Source: an uncultured Sphingorhabdus sp. | GTDB lineage: Bacteria; Pseudomonadota; Alphaproteobacteria; Sphingomonadales; Sphingomonadaceae | Assembly (NCBI GenBank): GCA_937944295.1 | Contig: CALDZL010000021.1 | Coordinates: 1 to 41,415, forward strand | DNA length: 41,415 nt | Direction: 5' to 3' | Shown here: positions 16,720 to 27,243 of the stretch, piece after piece | How positions within the stretch are numbered: position 1 is the first letter of the stretch | Layout: each line of letters begins with the position of its first letter | Translations under genes and position numbers: made by a program | The notes under the pieces: model-generated | Seen by the model: the letters and a program-made list of their open reading frames with translations, nothing else | What the model was told of the DNA's origin: nothing | Databases searched by the model: none

Positions 16720-19700
16720 GCGATAATGAATATATCATTCATAATTTGACTCCGCCGCAAATGGAGGCAGTTGCTCCATCTGATAATATCTGGCTTAGTG
16801 CATCGGCAGGTACAGGCAAAACCCAAGTTTTATCCGCGCGTGTTTTGCGTTTATTGTTAGAAAAAGACGTAAAACCTGAGGATATTTTATGTATCACTTT
16901 TACCAAGGCTGGTGCCGCCGAGATGGCAAACCGCATTAACAAGCGTTTGGCCTCTTGGGTGCGAATGAAAAATTCGACATTGGGAAGGGAATTGACCTCT
17001 ATTGGCGCAGATAATGGTGCAGAAAGCCGTAATCGTGCGCGGCAACTTTTTGCATCTTTGCTTGATGCGCCGGGCGGCGGGCTTAAGGTCATGACAATCC
17101 ATAGTTTTTGCCAATCATTATTATCCTCCTTTCCAGGAGAGGCATCCCTTAATGCTGGATTTCGTGCGATTGAGGATAGAGAACAAGAAATGTTGCTTCG
17201 CGATGCATTAAACCTGATGTGTGAGACGAATAATGTGGACGCAGACTTCATCACTGCCTTTGAAAATTTAAGCCTCCAACACGGTGAAGATAGGGTGATA
17301 GGCTATTTAAAAAAATGGGCGCGCAATCCAGAAGCTGCGCATTATTGGCAGGACAAACGGAATATAGGCATTGCAAAAGAGGTTGCTCTGGCTTTGGTGG
17401 GCTGTGAGGTTAAGAGCAATCCTGAGCAATATCTAATAGACGCTTGTAAAGATGATGCTTTTGATATTTGTGCTGTCCGTGCATGCGCTGCTTTAAATGC
17501 ACAGTGGGGAACAAAAACGGCTGCTCCAAGGGTGGATGCTATTCATTTATGGCTCAGCCAATCGCCAGAAAAACGGGCGCAGAATATTGGTAATTTACAT
17601 AGTTGTTGGAGTACAAAATCAAATACGCTTGCGCAATCGGGTCCAAAACCCAAGGAAGACTATTTAGCACTGACACAAGGGTTATTTGATTGGACCATGG
17701 CAATCCAAGAGCAAGTAAAATTATATGCTTTAGCATTACAATTACGTGATAGTTTTAATGTAGGAAGCGATTTCCAGTTTTATTATCAAGCACTTAAAGA
17801 ACAAAAGGGATTGCTCGACTATGATGATTTAATTCGTAAATCGGCTTCATTGCTCAAAACTACGGATATGGCCGACTGGATTCGCTATAAATTAGATCAG
17901 AATATCGATCATATATTGATCGATGAAGCACAAGATACCAATCAAGCGCAATGGGATATCATAAAAGCGATCAGCGATGATTTTTATAGCGGCGAATCTA
18001 TTGATGCGCAAAAATTACGAACAATATTCACGGTTGGTGATTTTAAACAAGCGATCTTTGGATTTCAAGGTACTAGCCCTGAAAACTATGCTGTCGCTCA
18101 AGATTATTTTGATGATAAATTAGAAGCGGGTGGCAAATCTCTGCATAATCTTAATTTATCAGAGAGTTTTCGCTCGACCAGACCGATATTGGATTTTGTA
18201 AATATAGTGATCGAGAATTTGGGACATCAATCTTTTGGTTTAGAAAAAGCCATTGCCAATCATTTTGGTAAGAAACAGAATTTTGGCAGCATTACATTAT
18301 ACCCGCCTGTTAAAGCTAATATATCCGACGATAATGACGATTTCGATAGCGATGATGAAAACTGGATGTCCGAAGAAAAGCGCGTCTTGGCAGATAAATT
18401 GGCTGAAACAATCGCGCAATTATTAGATAAGAAACCTATATTAAGCACGACAGGCATGCCTTTAAGGGCGGCTGATATTATGATATTATTGCGTAAACGT
18501 GGTGATTTGGCCTCGCTTATAGTTGCGCGTTTACATGCCAAAGGAATAACAGTGGCTGGAATTGATCGGCTATTTTTATCCAAGCCCCTAGCAGTGCAGG
18601 ATTTATTAAGTGCTATCAGATTTGTATTGCAACCCGAAGATAATTTGAATCTCGCAACATTGCTGACCTCTCCATTGTTGGGGCTTAATCATGACGAGCT
18701 ATTACAATATGGGTATCGCAACAAAAAGATTAGCCTCTGGCAGCATATTAAAAATATCCCTGCGCTGGATGGACAGGTAGGGGATTTGCAATCTTTGCTT
18801 GCAAGGGCAGATTATAGCTCACCCTATCAATTTTTAGAAGAAATATTGTCGGGCGATTTAAGGGGACGTCAGAAATTATATGCGCGGCTTGGTTTTGAAG
18901 CTGAAATAGCCATTAATGAATTACTCAATACCGCATTAGAATATAGCCGCGATCAAGGACAATCATTGCAAGGGTTTTTGGATTGGGTGGTGCGCGGCGA
19001 TGTTGAAATTAAGCGTGAAAATAATGGCGAATTTGACGAAGTAAGAGTGATGACAGTCCATGGAGCAAAAGGCCTTCAGGCTCCTGTGGTGATACTTGCC
19101 GATATTTGTGTCGATCCAGCGAATAGCCCTGATAATAGTTTTAACCTTAAGATACTTGGAGATGTGAATAATAATGAACCCAATTTTGAACTGCCCATTC
19201 CAGCGATCAATAAAGAGAATAGGTTGGGCAAGATAGGCGCGGCATGGGATTTAAAAATTGAACAGGAATTAGAAGAGCATAATCGATTATTATATGTGGC
19301 ACTGACGCGCTCCGAAGAGCATTTAATATTGGCGGGAAGCCTGGGTAAGAAAAGCAAAGAACCCAAAGAAACCAGTTGGTATGACCCAATTTCCAAAGCT
19401 ATGGAAAGCATCGGGGCACAAGAAATGACCGACAATATTTGGACCAATAAATTGGTATTTGAAGGCCTTGTGATGCAACCACTTAAGGAAAAAGATGGCG
19501 ATATAATCAGAAAACCGCAACGATATGATGATGATCTTGAATGGCTTTATGAATGTGCACCAGAAGAAAGCCGTCCACCAAAACCACTAGTTCCCAGTCG
19601 TGTGATAGTAGATGATAGCATATCGAAGCCTTTGTCTGATGAGGTGCAAAAATATGCGCAGCGCGGGAATTTAATTCATAATTTGTTTGAATATCTAAAC

Positions 19701-20147
19701 CAAATTCAAACTGATAATATACGGCAAAGCGCGCAAAAATGGTTTGAGAGGCAGCAAAATATTGCCAATTGGAGGCAGGGTGACATTATAGATCCCGTTT
19801 TGAATATTATGTGCAATGATGCGTATAAGGAATATTTTGGAGAAAATAGTCGCAGCGAAGTTCCTATAACGGCCGTTGTAGGTGAAATGGTTATTAATGG
19901 GCGTATTGATCAATTGGTGTTTTCGGAAGGTGAGATTATAGCTATTGACTATAAAACTGGGTTTTCTGTGCCAGAAACGATAGATGATATTCCAGCTGCT
20001 TATCTGCGGCAAATGGCGCATTATGCAGCGGCTTTGAAAACTATATTTCCCGATAGGATAATCAAAACTGGATTGCTCTATACATCTGCACCTAAAATGA
20101 TGATGCTGTCCGATGCAGAATTAGAAATATACAAACCGCAAACATAA
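16716..20147 (+). CDS. addA: double-strand break repair helicase AddA
   Basis: The 1143-residue UvrD/Rep-family helicase-nuclease is the motor subunit of AddAB. It has Walker A SASAGTGKT ending at 36 (Lys35), ITFTKAGAAEM (motif Ia region), DEAQDTNQAQW (motif II), FTVGDFKQAIFGFQG (motif III), SFRSTRPI (motif IV), VMTVHGAKGLQAPVV (motif V) and LLYVALTRSEEHL (motif VI). The C-terminal RecB-type nuclease has GRIDQLVF and IAIDYKTG. The frame is open from 16695, but ATG 16716 overlaps the addB stop as ATGA and gives the usual short N-terminus. It is the last gene of the divL operon. Confidence 0.96.
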   Translation: MSDNEYIIHNLTPPQMEAVAPSDNIWLSASAGTGKTQVLSARVLRLLLEKDVKPEDILCITFTKAGAAEMANRINKRLASWVRMKNSTLGRELTSIGADNGAESRNRARQLFASLLDAPGGGLKVMTIHSFCQSLLSSFPGEASLNAGFRAIEDREQEMLLRDALNLMCETNNVDADFITAFENLSLQHGEDRVIGYLKKWARNPEAAHYWQDKRNIGIAKEVALALVGCEVKSNPEQYLIDACKDDAFDICAVRACAALNAQWGTKTAAPRVDAIHLWLSQSPEKRAQNIGNLHSCWSTKSNTLAQSGPKPKEDYLALTQGLFDWTMAIQEQVKLYALALQLRDSFNVGSDFQFYYQALKEQKGLLDYDDLIRKSASLLKTTDMADWIRYKLDQNIDHILIDEAQDTNQAQWDIIKAISDDFYSGESIDAQKLRTIFTVGDFKQAIFGFQGTSPENYAVAQDYFDDKLEAGGKSLHNLNLSESFRSTRPILDFVNIVIENLGHQSFGLEKAIANHFGKKQNFGSITLYPPVKANISDDNDDFDSDDENWMSEEKRVLADKLAETIAQLLDKKPILSTTGMPLRAADIMILLRKRGDLASLIVARLHAKGITVAGIDRLFLSKPLAVQDLLSAIRFVLQPEDNLNLATLLTSPLLGLNHDELLQYGYRNKKISLWQHIKNIPALDGQVGDLQSLLARADYSSPYQFLEEILSGDLRGRQKLYARLGFEAEIAINELLNTALEYSRDQGQSLQGFLDWVVRGDVEIKRENNGEFDEVRVMTVHGAKGLQAPVVILADICVDPANSPDNSFNLKILGDVNNNEPNFELPIPAINKENRLGKIGAAWDLKIEQELEEHNRLLYVALTRSEEHLILAGSLGKKSKEPKETSWYDPISKAMESIGAQEMTDNIWTNKLVFEGLVMQPLKEKDGDIIRKPQRYDDDLEWLYECAPEESRPPKPLVPSRVIVDDSISKPLSDEVQKYAQRGNLIHNLFEYLNQIQTDNIRQSAQKWFERQQNIANWRQGDIIDPVLNIMCNDAYKEYFGENSRSEVPITAVVGEMVINGRIDQLVFSEGEIIAIDYKTGFSVPETIDDIPAAYLRQMAHYAAALKTIFPDRIIKTGLLYTSAPKMMMLSDAELEIYKPQT

Positions 20148-20189
20148 CATCTCTATAGCATTATAGATTTTCTATCATTGTCCCTCTTG

Positions 20190-20221
20190 CTAAGCGCGCT
20201 GTGCATGATTAGATAGCTTAG
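20190..20221 (+). repeat. inverted repeat in front of trxA
   Basis: CTAAGC (20190-20195) and GCTTAG (20216-20221) are inverted with 20 bases between them, just ahead of the trxA Shine-Dalgarno. There is no T run, so it is not a terminator. It could be part of the trxA leader or operator. Confidence 0.3.
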
Positions 20222-20241
20222 AATTAACAAAGGAATTATTT

Positions 20242-20562
20242 ATGGCCACTATCGCAGTGAGTGATGCGGAATTTGATGCACAAGTTTTACAATCTGATAA
20301 ACCTGTATTGGTTGATTTCTGGGCAGAATGGTGCGGGCCTTGCAAAATGATTGGCCCTGCTTTGGAAGAGATTAGCGATGAATTGGGTGAACAAATTACA
20401 ATTGCTAAAATCAATATTGACGATCATCCTGATACGCCCAGTAAATTTGGTGTACGCTCTATCCCAACCATGATTTTGTTCAAAAATGGTGAAGCGGTCG
20501 AAACTAAAGTGGGTGCAGCACCCAAAGCTGCTCTCAAAGAGTGGTTAGAAGGTCGGCTTTAA
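20242..20562 (+). CDS. trxA: thioredoxin
   Basis: The 106-residue classical thioredoxin reduces protein disulfides in the cytoplasm using electrons from NADPH via thioredoxin reductase. The active site WCGPCK has Cys31 and Cys34, preceded by the buried Asp in VDFWAEW. The cis-proline is in VRSIPTMILF. The ATG has AAAGGA at 20229-20234. It lies 94 bases after addA and probably has its own promoter. The stop lies 11 bases from the convergent phosphatase gene. Confidence 0.98.
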   Translation: MATIAVSDAEFDAQVLQSDKPVLVDFWAEWCGPCKMIGPALEEISDELGEQITIAKINIDDHPDTPSKFGVRSIPTMILFKNGEAVETKVGAAPKAALKEWLEGRL

Positions 20563-20573
20563 GTTATATACCT

Positions 20574-21380
20574 TTATTGATGGATGGCGGCGAAATGTTC
20601 GGCGGCTGCATCCCATAATTGGGAACTACTGGCACCGAGCAGGCCGCTTTCTTTATCTGCTGGGTGATAAGCGCTGCCGTCCCAACGTGCGGCTTTTCCG
20701 CCCGCCTCGTTTAAAAATAATATACCAGCAGCATGATCCCAAGCCAGCGTGCGTTCAAAGATTGATATATGGTGCTGTCCTAGAGCTAGGAGCGGATATT
20801 GTTCTGCTGCGCACATTGGGATGGGAGTAATGTGATAATTACCATTGGCTTTTTCGAGCGTTTGTTTGCTTTTTACATCGCTCATATAGCCCGTTGCAAT
20901 TGCCGCTAAAGGAAGTTCGCTAGCTTCTGTCGGTGTATATATGGCTTCATTATCTATGAAAGCACCGCCGCCGCGAATGGCATGGCAGAGGCGCTCTTTG
21001 ATGGGATCATACATCCAGCCTGCAACCGTTTCATTATTTTCAGCTAAGGCAATAATGATACCAAAGGGACCATCACCGCGTGCATAATTTCCAGTTCCAT
21101 CGATAGGATCGATTATCCAGCATTGCTTGGCGGATAGATTATGCAAAATTTCGGGGTCTTTTGCTGCGGCTTCTTCACCAACAATTTGTGCAAAAGGAAG
21201 AATATCGGCAAGATGCTCGCTTATCATAATTTCGCTTAATTTATCAGCAATGGTGACAAGATCACCAGGTGATTTTTCCTCAATGTCATCAGCCTTCAAA
21301 GATCGATAATAGGGTAGAATAATATCATGCGATACTTTGAGAAGAAGCGCGCTGATCTTTTTGTGGATGATAGGATTCAA
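20574..21380 (-). CDS. inositol monophosphatase family phosphatase
   Basis: The 268-residue Mg2+-dependent phosphatase has IVGEEAAA with Glu69/Glu70, the metal-binding WIIDPIDGTGNYARG with Asp91 and Asp94, and the C-terminal WDHAAGILFLNEAGG. Members hydrolyse inositol phosphate, histidinol phosphate or 3'-phosphoadenosine 5'-phosphate, and the sequence does not decide between them. The start is TTG at 21380, overlapping the argJ stop as TTGA. The next ATG would remove about 50 conserved residues. It is co-transcribed with argJ and converges on trxA. Confidence 0.9.
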   Translation of the reverse strand: MNPIIHKKISALLLKVSHDIILPYYRSLKADDIEEKSPGDLVTIADKLSEIMISEHLADILPFAQIVGEEAAAKDPEILHNLSAKQCWIIDPIDGTGNYARGDGPFGIIIALAENNETVAGWMYDPIKERLCHAIRGGGAFIDNEAIYTPTEASELPLAAIATGYMSDVKSKQTLEKANGNYHITPIPMCAAEQYPLLALGQHHISIFERTLAWDHAAGILFLNEAGGKAARWDGSAYHPADKESGLLGASSSQLWDAAAEHFAAIHQ

Positions 21381-22600
21381 GAGCGATAATCTGCATTAAT
21401 TTCAATATAGCCATGGGTTAAATCGCAGGTCCATACTGTGGATGCTCCATTACCCAAACCAATGTCGACATGGATTTCAATTGCATCGCCTTTCAGATGC
21501 TGCGCCACTGGCGTTTCATCAAACCCTTCAACCGCAGCACCTTCTTTGGCCACTATATGATTACCAAAAGCAATATTTAGCTTATCACGATCTGCTGGTT
21601 CGCCCGCTTTGCCAACCGCCATAACAACGCGTCCCCAATTGGCGTCCTCACCCGCAATGGCGGTTTTTACGAGCGGCGAGTTTGCTACAGATTTGGCGAT
21701 AATATGCGCGCTTTCGTCACTGACAGCACCGCTCACATTTATTTCGATAAATTTGCTAGCGCCTTCACCATCTTTCACGACCAGTTGCGCCATTTCTTTG
21801 CAGACACTATCCAATGCGGCCATGAATGCATCAACGCCAGCATCATCGAAGGAGGTTAGTTTTGCATTGCCAGCTTGGCCTGTTGCAAATGCCAAAACAG
21901 TATCACTGGTGGAAGTATCGCTATCGACGGTGATGCAGGAAAAGCTTTTCTTATTGGCCTTTGTGAGCATTTCCTGCAGAAATTTTGCATCAATGGCTGC
22001 ATCGGTAAAAATATAACCCAGCATCGTCGCCATATCGGGGGCAATCATACCAGAGCCTTTTATAATAGCCGATATATGCACTTTTTTACCCGCTATTATG
22101 GCGGATGCTGCCGCGCCTTTAGGAAATGTATCGGTTGTGCAAATGGTTTCCGCTACCTGCTGCCAAGAACAGGGTTTTTCATCTAATATCCTATCTAAGC
22201 CTTGATCGGCTTTATCGATAGGCAAGGGGACACCAATAACGCCAGTAGAGCTGATATAAACCTCATTTTCGTTGCAACCCAAATAATTGCTCACGCGTAA
22301 TAATATGTGATCGCAGGCGCTGCGCCCTTTTGCCCCAGTAAAAGCATTGCTGTTACCCGCATTGACAATAAGTGCGCGGGCGTATCCATGTGCTAAATGC
22401 TCACGGCAGATCATCACCTCTGGGGATGCACATTTGCTCTGTGTTAACACGCCAGCGACGCTAGTGCCTTCGCAAAATTTAATATAGGTTAGGTCGCATC
22501 TGTCCCACTCTTTATATTGCGCGCGGGCAATATAACAGTCTATTCCGCCTATATCGGGCAGTTTGGGAAATAATTTTGGGGCGAGTGGTGATATTTTCAT
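21377..22600 (-). CDS. argJ: bifunctional ornithine acetyltransferase / N-acetylglutamate synthase
   Basis: The 407-residue enzyme moves the acetyl group from N-acetylornithine to glutamate in the cyclic arginine pathway, and may also use acetyl-CoA. It is made as a proenzyme that cuts itself before the catalytic threonine, here Thr192 in APDMATMLGYIFTD. SPLAPKLFPKLPDIGGID at the N-terminus and ISSTGVIGVPLP are standard. A TTG would extend it to 22621, but ATG 22600 gives the usual MxxSPLAPK start. No clear Shine-Dalgarno is seen. It is divergent from secA. Confidence 0.96.
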   Translation of the reverse strand: MKISPLAPKLFPKLPDIGGIDCYIARAQYKEWDRCDLTYIKFCEGTSVAGVLTQSKCASPEVMICREHLAHGYARALIVNAGNSNAFTGAKGRSACDHILLRVSNYLGCNENEVYISSTGVIGVPLPIDKADQGLDRILDEKPCSWQQVAETICTTDTFPKGAAASAIIAGKKVHISAIIKGSGMIAPDMATMLGYIFTDAAIDAKFLQEMLTKANKKSFSCITVDSDTSTSDTVLAFATGQAGNAKLTSFDDAGVDAFMAALDSVCKEMAQLVVKDGEGASKFIEINVSGAVSDESAHIIAKSVANSPLVKTAIAGEDANWGRVVMAVGKAGEPADRDKLNIAFGNHIVAKEGAAVEGFDETPVAQHLKGDAIEIHVDIGLGNGASTVWTCDLTHGYIEINADYRS

Positions 22601-22634
22601 GGCATTTAGATAGCAATTCAATTGCGTTCGTCAA

Positions 22635-22663
22635 TTGACTATCGGCGCTATCGACCCTACATC
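22635..22663 (+). promoter_or_regulatory. possible secA promoter
   Basis: TTGACT (22635-22640) and TACATC (22658-22663) are separated by 17 bases, 83 bases upstream of the secA ATG. The -35 is good and the -10 weak. Two CAATTG boxes (22619-22624 and 22632-22637) flank the -35 region. Confidence 0.3.
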
Positions 22664-22745
22664 GCTTCACAAGATTATTTATCGGCACTATATTCAAAAT
22701 GTTTTATGTGTTTTGATGCTTTGCACGGACGAGTGGGAATATTAT

Positions 22746-25484
22746 ATGTTAGGCAAAATCGCCAAGAGTTTATTCGGTTCTTCTAATGATCGTTATGTCG
22801 GCACAATTATGAAGGTTGTTCATAAAATTAATGCCTTAGAAGAGACGATAGAAGCATTATCCGATGACGAATTAAAAGCCCAAACCGATATATTTCGTGG
22901 ACGTCTTGCTGAGGGCGAGAGTTTAGATGACATATTACCAGAAGCCTTTGCTACTGTAAGAGAAGCTTCTAAGCGTGTTTTTGGTATGCGCCATTTTGAT
23001 GTGCAAATGGTTGGTGGTATCGTGCTGCATAGAGGCGAGATTGCAGAAATGCGCACTGGTGAAGGTAAAACCCTTATGGCAACGCTCGCTTGTTATCTAA
23101 ATGCAATAGAGGGCAAAGGCGTTCATGTTGTCACTGTGAATGATTATCTTGCCCGCCGCGATGCAGAGTGGATGGGCGAATTATATAGCTATTTGGGGCT
23201 TACCACTGGGATTATCGTTCCCAATTTGGCCGAGCATCAACGCCGCGCTGCTTATGCCTGTGATATAACCTATGCAACCAATAATGAATTAGGTTTTGAT
23301 TATCTGCGCGATAATATGAAATATAGCCATGCAGACATGGTCCAACGTCCTTTTAACTTTGCCATTGTCGATGAGGTGGATTCTATCCTGATTGATGAGG
23401 CCCGAACACCGCTGATTATTTCTGGTCCTACTGAGGATAAAACCGATCTCTATATCGCTGTTCATCAGATCGTCCTTAAGATTACCGAAGATGATTATGA
23501 AAAAGATGAGAAAACGCGCAATATAACATTAACTGAGGATGGTACTGAAAAAGCTGAGCGCCTGCTCGAAGAAGCTGGCCTAATTCAAGGCACCAACCTC
23601 TATGACTTTGAAAACACCCAAGTCGTGCATCATCTGGATATGGCCTTGAAAGCCAATGTGATGTTTAAACGCGATACCGATTATATCGTTAAAGACGGCA
23701 AAGTCATTATCATTGATGAATTCACGGGCCGCATGATGGAAGGGCGGCGTTGGTCCAATGGTCAGCACCAAGCGATAGAGGCGAAAGAAGATGTGAAGAT
23801 CGAAGCTGAAAACCAGACGTTAGCAACAATTACTTTCCAAAATTATTTCCGTATGTATCCTAAAATCTCTGGCATGACAGGCACAGCTGCAACAGAAGCT
23901 GCTGAATTTTTTGATATTTATAAGTTAAATGTTGTCGAAATACCGACCAATGTTCCTGTACAACGCATTGATGAAGATGACCAATTCTTTAAAAATACCA
24001 ATGACAAATTTGGCGCTATAGCCAAGGCTATCAAAGAAGCAAATGACAGAGGTCAGCCTGTGTTGGTGGGCACAGTATCGATTGAAAAGTCAGAACTATT
24101 GTCAGAATTTTTGAACAAAGAAGAGGTTGAGCATAGTGTGTTGAACGCACGGATGCATGAAAATGAAGCCCGTATTGTTGCGCAAGCAGGGCGTTTAGGT
24201 TCTGTGACAATTGCGACCAATATGGCGGGGCGCGGTACGGATATTCAATTGGGCGGGAATTTAGACTTCCGTATCGAAGATGAACTATCAGAAATAGAAG
24301 CGGGACCTCAAAAAGACAAAGCCATAGAAAAATTAAAAGAAGAGATTGAATTAGAGAAGAACCAAGTCAGAGAGGCTGGTGGATTGTTCGTATTGGGCAC
24401 AGAGAGGCATGAGAGCCGCCGTATTGATAATCAATTGCGCGGACGCTCTGGCCGTCAAGGCGACCCTGGGCTGAGCCGTTTTTACTTAAGTCTTGATGAT
24501 GATTTGCTACGAATTTTCGGTTCTGAGAGCCTATTTTCAAAAATGATGAATAGCAGTCTTGAAGATGGAGAGGCAATTGGTGGGAAATGGCTATCCAAAG
24601 CAATTGAAACGGCGCAGCGTAAGGTTGAAGCGCGTAATTATGACATTCGCAAACAATTGGTTGAATATGATAATGTTATGAATGACCAAAGACAGGTTAT
24701 TTATGAGCAACGGACCGATATTATGGAAGCCCAAGACGTTGGCGATATTGTGAGTGATATGCGCAATGATACAGTCAATATGGTGGTGCAAGAATCTTGT
24801 CCTACTGGAACTTACCCTGAACAATGGGATATTGAACGCTTAAAAGAACGCACAACTTCTGTGCTGGGTCTAGCACCGCCAATTGATGATTGGCTCGAGG
24901 AAGAAGCATTAGAGCCTGATATTATTGAAGAACGACTGGCGGCTCAAGTCGAAGAATTATTCGTCGCCAAACACGCGCACATAGAAGAGCAAGATTGGAA
25001 TGGTACGGAGAAGAATATATTACTCGACCGTATAGATCATCATTGGAAGGAGCATCTTTCCACATTAGACGCATTGCGCCAAGTTGTACATTTACGCTCT
25101 CATGCCCAGAAAAACCCAGTGAATGAATATAAATTAGAAGCCTTTGGTTTGTTTGAAAACATGTTGACGTCGATTCGTGAGGATGTGACCAAAACTATTG
25201 CCACAAATGAGTTTACTCTGAACAGTAAATTTGATTTTGATGAATTGCCTGAGCTTCCTGATTTTATGACAACACATATCGATCCATTGACGGGCGAAGA
25301 TAATAGTGCGGATAATGATGGTGCGACTTCTTCAGGGTTGGTTACTTCTTCATTGCCGCCACGGCAAGTACCCACGAATGAATTAGACCCTGCTGTGCTG
25401 AATGACCCCGATTTGCGCCGCAATGACCCTTGTCCTTGTGGGTCGGGGCGTAAATTTAAACATTGTCATGGAAAATTGTCCTAA
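22746..25484 (+). CDS. secA: preprotein translocase ATPase SecA
   Basis: The 912-residue motor drives secretory proteins through SecYEG. It begins [16 protein letters not shown], with Walker [12 protein letters not shown], Walker B-region [30 protein letters not shown], the helicase tract [15 protein letters not shown] and [11 protein letters not shown]. It ends in the zinc-binding [14 protein letters not shown] that contacts SecB and lipid. The frame runs upstream to 22635, but the family start is ATG 22746. The stretch GFGGGS etc. of the next gene is separate. Divergent from argJ, an arrangement common in Sphingomonadales. Confidence 0.98.
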   Translation: MLGKIAKSLFGSSNDRYVGTIMKVVHKINALEETIEALSDDELKAQTDIFRGRLAEGESLDDILPEAFATVREASKRVFGMRHFDVQMVGGIVLHRGEIAEMRTGEGKTLMATLACYLNAIEGKGVHVVTVNDYLARRDAEWMGELYSYLGLTTGIIVPNLAEHQRRAAYACDITYATNNELGFDYLRDNMKYSHADMVQRPFNFAIVDEVDSILIDEARTPLIISGPTEDKTDLYIAVHQIVLKITEDDYEKDEKTRNITLTEDGTEKAERLLEEAGLIQGTNLYDFENTQVVHHLDMALKANVMFKRDTDYIVKDGKVIIIDEFTGRMMEGRRWSNGQHQAIEAKEDVKIEAENQTLATITFQNYFRMYPKISGMTGTAATEAAEFFDIYKLNVVEIPTNVPVQRIDEDDQFFKNTNDKFGAIAKAIKEANDRGQPVLVGTVSIEKSELLSEFLNKEEVEHSVLNARMHENEARIVAQAGRLGSVTIATNMAGRGTDIQLGGNLDFRIEDELSEIEAGPQKDKAIEKLKEEIELEKNQVREAGGLFVLGTERHESRRIDNQLRGRSGRQGDPGLSRFYLSLDDDLLRIFGSESLFSKMMNSSLEDGEAIGGKWLSKAIETAQRKVEARNYDIRKQLVEYDNVMNDQRQVIYEQRTDIMEAQDVGDIVSDMRNDTVNMVVQESCPTGTYPEQWDIERLKERTTSVLGLAPPIDDWLEEEALEPDIIEERLAAQVEELFVAKHAHIEEQDWNGTEKNILLDRIDHHWKEHLSTLDALRQVVHLRSHAQKNPVNEYKLEAFGLFENMLTSIREDVTKTIATNEFTLNSKFDFDELPELPDFMTTHIDPLTGEDNSADNDGATSSGLVTSSLPPRQVPTNELDPAVLNDPDLRRNDPCPCGSGRKFKHCHGKLS

Positions 25485-25506
25485 GCATCATGCCTAAGTC
25501 ACTCTA

Positions 25507-26262
25507 ATGACAATAGGGGGGCTTTCATTAGCGGTTATATTTGGCATAACAGCTTTGCTCTATGCCTCAATAGGGTTTGGTGGTGGTTCTACCTATATCG
25601 CTTTATTGGCGATTTCAGAGACACCTTATGAAGCAATTCCTATCATTGCATTGCTATGTAATATTATCGTCGTAACTGGTTCTTCATTGCGTTTTTGTCT
25701 GCATAAAATTATTCCTTGGCAGCGGATATATCCGATATTGATATTCTCTGTTCCAGCGGCATGGTTGGGCGGAATAACCCCAATATCGCGTGATATATTC
25801 ATTATAATATTAGGCGGATTATTAATAATATCTAGTTTCTTAATTTTATGGCGTCAGAAAGATAATAGTCTATCAAGAGTAAACGTAATCGGCCGATCTA
25901 TCTCAGCACTGGTGGGTTTTATAATTGGCTACTTAGCTGGCCTAGTTGGGATAGGTGGCGGTATTTTTTTAGCACCGCTATTACTGGTTTTGCGATGGGG
26001 GAGTGCGCGTGAGATTGCAGCTAGTGCATCAATATTTATATTGGTAAATTCAGTGGCAGGATTTTCTGGTCAGTTGGTTAAATATCAAGGGGAATTATGG
26101 AATGATATTATCGCGCCATATTATCTTTTATGTATTGCCGTTTTAATTGGTGGGCAAATTGGTTCGTTATTGGCCGTAAAAATATTGCCAGAAAAAATCA
26201 TAAAAATATTAACGTCCTTGCTCACCCTATATGTTGGAATAAGAATATTATTCTATAGCTAG
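25507..26262 (+). CDS. TauE/SafE (TSUP) family membrane transporter
   Basis: The 251-residue integral membrane protein has about eight hydrophobic helices arranged as two repeats. Each begins with a glycine-rich signature: YASIGFGGGSTYIALL in the first half and LAGLVGIGGGIFLAPLLL in the second. These are hallmarks of the TauE/SafE family, whose members export sulfite, sulfoacetate or related organosulfur anions or take up others. The substrate here is not deducible. It starts 22 bases after secA without a clear Shine-Dalgarno and could be read through from it. Confidence 0.9.
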   Translation: MTIGGLSLAVIFGITALLYASIGFGGGSTYIALLAISETPYEAIPIIALLCNIIVVTGSSLRFCLHKIIPWQRIYPILIFSVPAAWLGGITPISRDIFIIILGGLLIISSFLILWRQKDNSLSRVNVIGRSISALVGFIIGYLAGLVGIGGGIFLAPLLLVLRWGSAREIAASASIFILVNSVAGFSGQLVKYQGELWNDIIAPYYLLCIAVLIGGQIGSLLAVKILPEKIIKILTSLLTLYVGIRILFYS

Positions 26263-26332
26263 GATGGTTTGAAATAGGAAAAAGGTACAGCATAATAGCT
26301 GCGCTTTAGTTTACAATAGCAGTTCAAGAAAA

Positions 26333-26407
26333 TGGCTCCCCGGGCCTGATTCGAACAGGCGGCCGTCCGATTAACAGTCGGATGCTCTACCGCTGAGCTA
26401 CCGGGGA
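26333..26407 (-). tRNA. tRNA-Asn (anticodon GTT)
   Basis: On the minus strand the gene reads TCCCCGG as the 5' acceptor arm, TAGCTCAGCGGTAGAGC as the D arm, CCGACTGTTAATCGG as the anticodon arm with GTT, GTTCGAATC in the T arm, and CCGGGGA plus G73 and encoded CCA. The acceptor stem pairs fully over 7 bp. Length is 75 bases including CCA. Asn and the G discriminator agree. Confidence 0.98.
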
Positions 26408-26436
26408 ACAGCCGCTCTTACAAACGGCGTGAGCAG

Positions 26437-26466
26437 CCTATAGCAGCGAAAAAATAGATAATGCAA
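26437..26466 (-). promoter_or_regulatory. possible promoter of tRNA-Asn
   Basis: On the minus strand TTGCAT (26466-26461) and TATAGG (26442-26437) are 18 bases apart, with the tRNA 5' end about 30 bases further down. A short GC-rich inverted repeat (GCCG/CGGC, 26411-26428) lies in the leader. Confidence 0.35.
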
Positions 26467-26469
26467 GCA

Positions 26470-27243
26470 TCAAACGATAAATTGTTCCATTGCTATACGA
26501 TCATCCAGCGCATGTTCTGGATCAAAGAGTAAATTTAAGCTCTGTTTGCGGTTCAATTGCACGCTGACAGTGGCTATATCCCTTATTTCTCGCTGATCGG
26601 CAACCGCGCTGACGGGTCTTTTATCAGACTCTAAAATTGTGAATTTAATTACATATCTCTCGGGTAAAATTGCTCCTTGCCAGCGTCTTGGTCTGAAAGG
26701 AGAGATAGGAGTGAGAGCTAACATACCCGAATCAAGTGGTAGAATAGGGCCATTAGCCGATAGATTATAAGCAGTTGATCCAGCAGGCGTTGCCACTAAT
26801 ACACCATCGCATGATAATTCGGGCAATACGATGCGCTTATTTACCTCTATCTGTATCTTGGCTGATTGCCGTGTTTCCCGTAACAGGGATACTTCATTGA
26901 TAGCGGGTAATTCATATTTGCGGCCATCAACCGTCTCAACATTCATCTTCAGCGATGTGATATTAAAATTTTTCGCATTTTCTATACGCTCTAATAAGCC
27001 CACTTCGTTCCAATGGTTCATTAAAAAACCAATGGTACCTCTATTCATTCCATATACGGGCAGGGGATCGTCTTCTTCCAATTGTTGGTGCAATGTTTGC
27101 AGCAAATACCCATCGCCGCCCAATACCACTAAAGCATCAGCATCTTCAATGTCGATAAATTGATAATGTTCGCGCAATATTTGTCCTGCTTCAATTGCAT
27201 TAGAAGCATCAGAATGAAGCAAAGCTAATTTTTTATATTTCAT
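26470..27243 (-). CDS. nadK: NAD kinase
   Basis: The 257-residue enzyme phosphorylates NAD to NADP with ATP. The diagnostic GGDGYLLQT is at 42-50, followed by NRGTIGFLMN and the NAD-binding DGVLVATPAGSTAYNLSANGPI. The short length is normal for the alphaproteobacterial form. The ATG overlaps the moaA stop (ATGA), so nadK is translated from the moaA transcript. The 3' end faces the tRNA-Asn gene on the same strand. Confidence 0.95.
   Translation of the reverse strand: MKYKKLALLHSDASNAIEAGQILREHYQFIDIEDADALVVLGGDGYLLQTLHQQLEEDDPLPVYGMNRGTIGFLMNHWNEVGLLERIENAKNFNITSLKMNVETVDGRKYELPAINEVSLLRETRQSAKIQIEVNKRIVLPELSCDGVLVATPAGSTAYNLSANGPILPLDSGMLALTPISPFRPRRWQGAILPERYVIKFTILESDKRPVSAVADQREIRDIATVSVQLNRKQSLNLLFDPEHALDDRIAMEQFIV

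Noticed and set aside
22635-22745. N-terminal extension of SecA starting at TTG
   Set aside because: SecA begins with [11 protein letters not shown] at 22746. The extension covers the likely promoter region.
26281-26310. Terminator after tRNA-Asn
   Set aside because: Only a 4-bp stem (CAGC/GCTG) precedes the T run on the minus strand, too weak to call.
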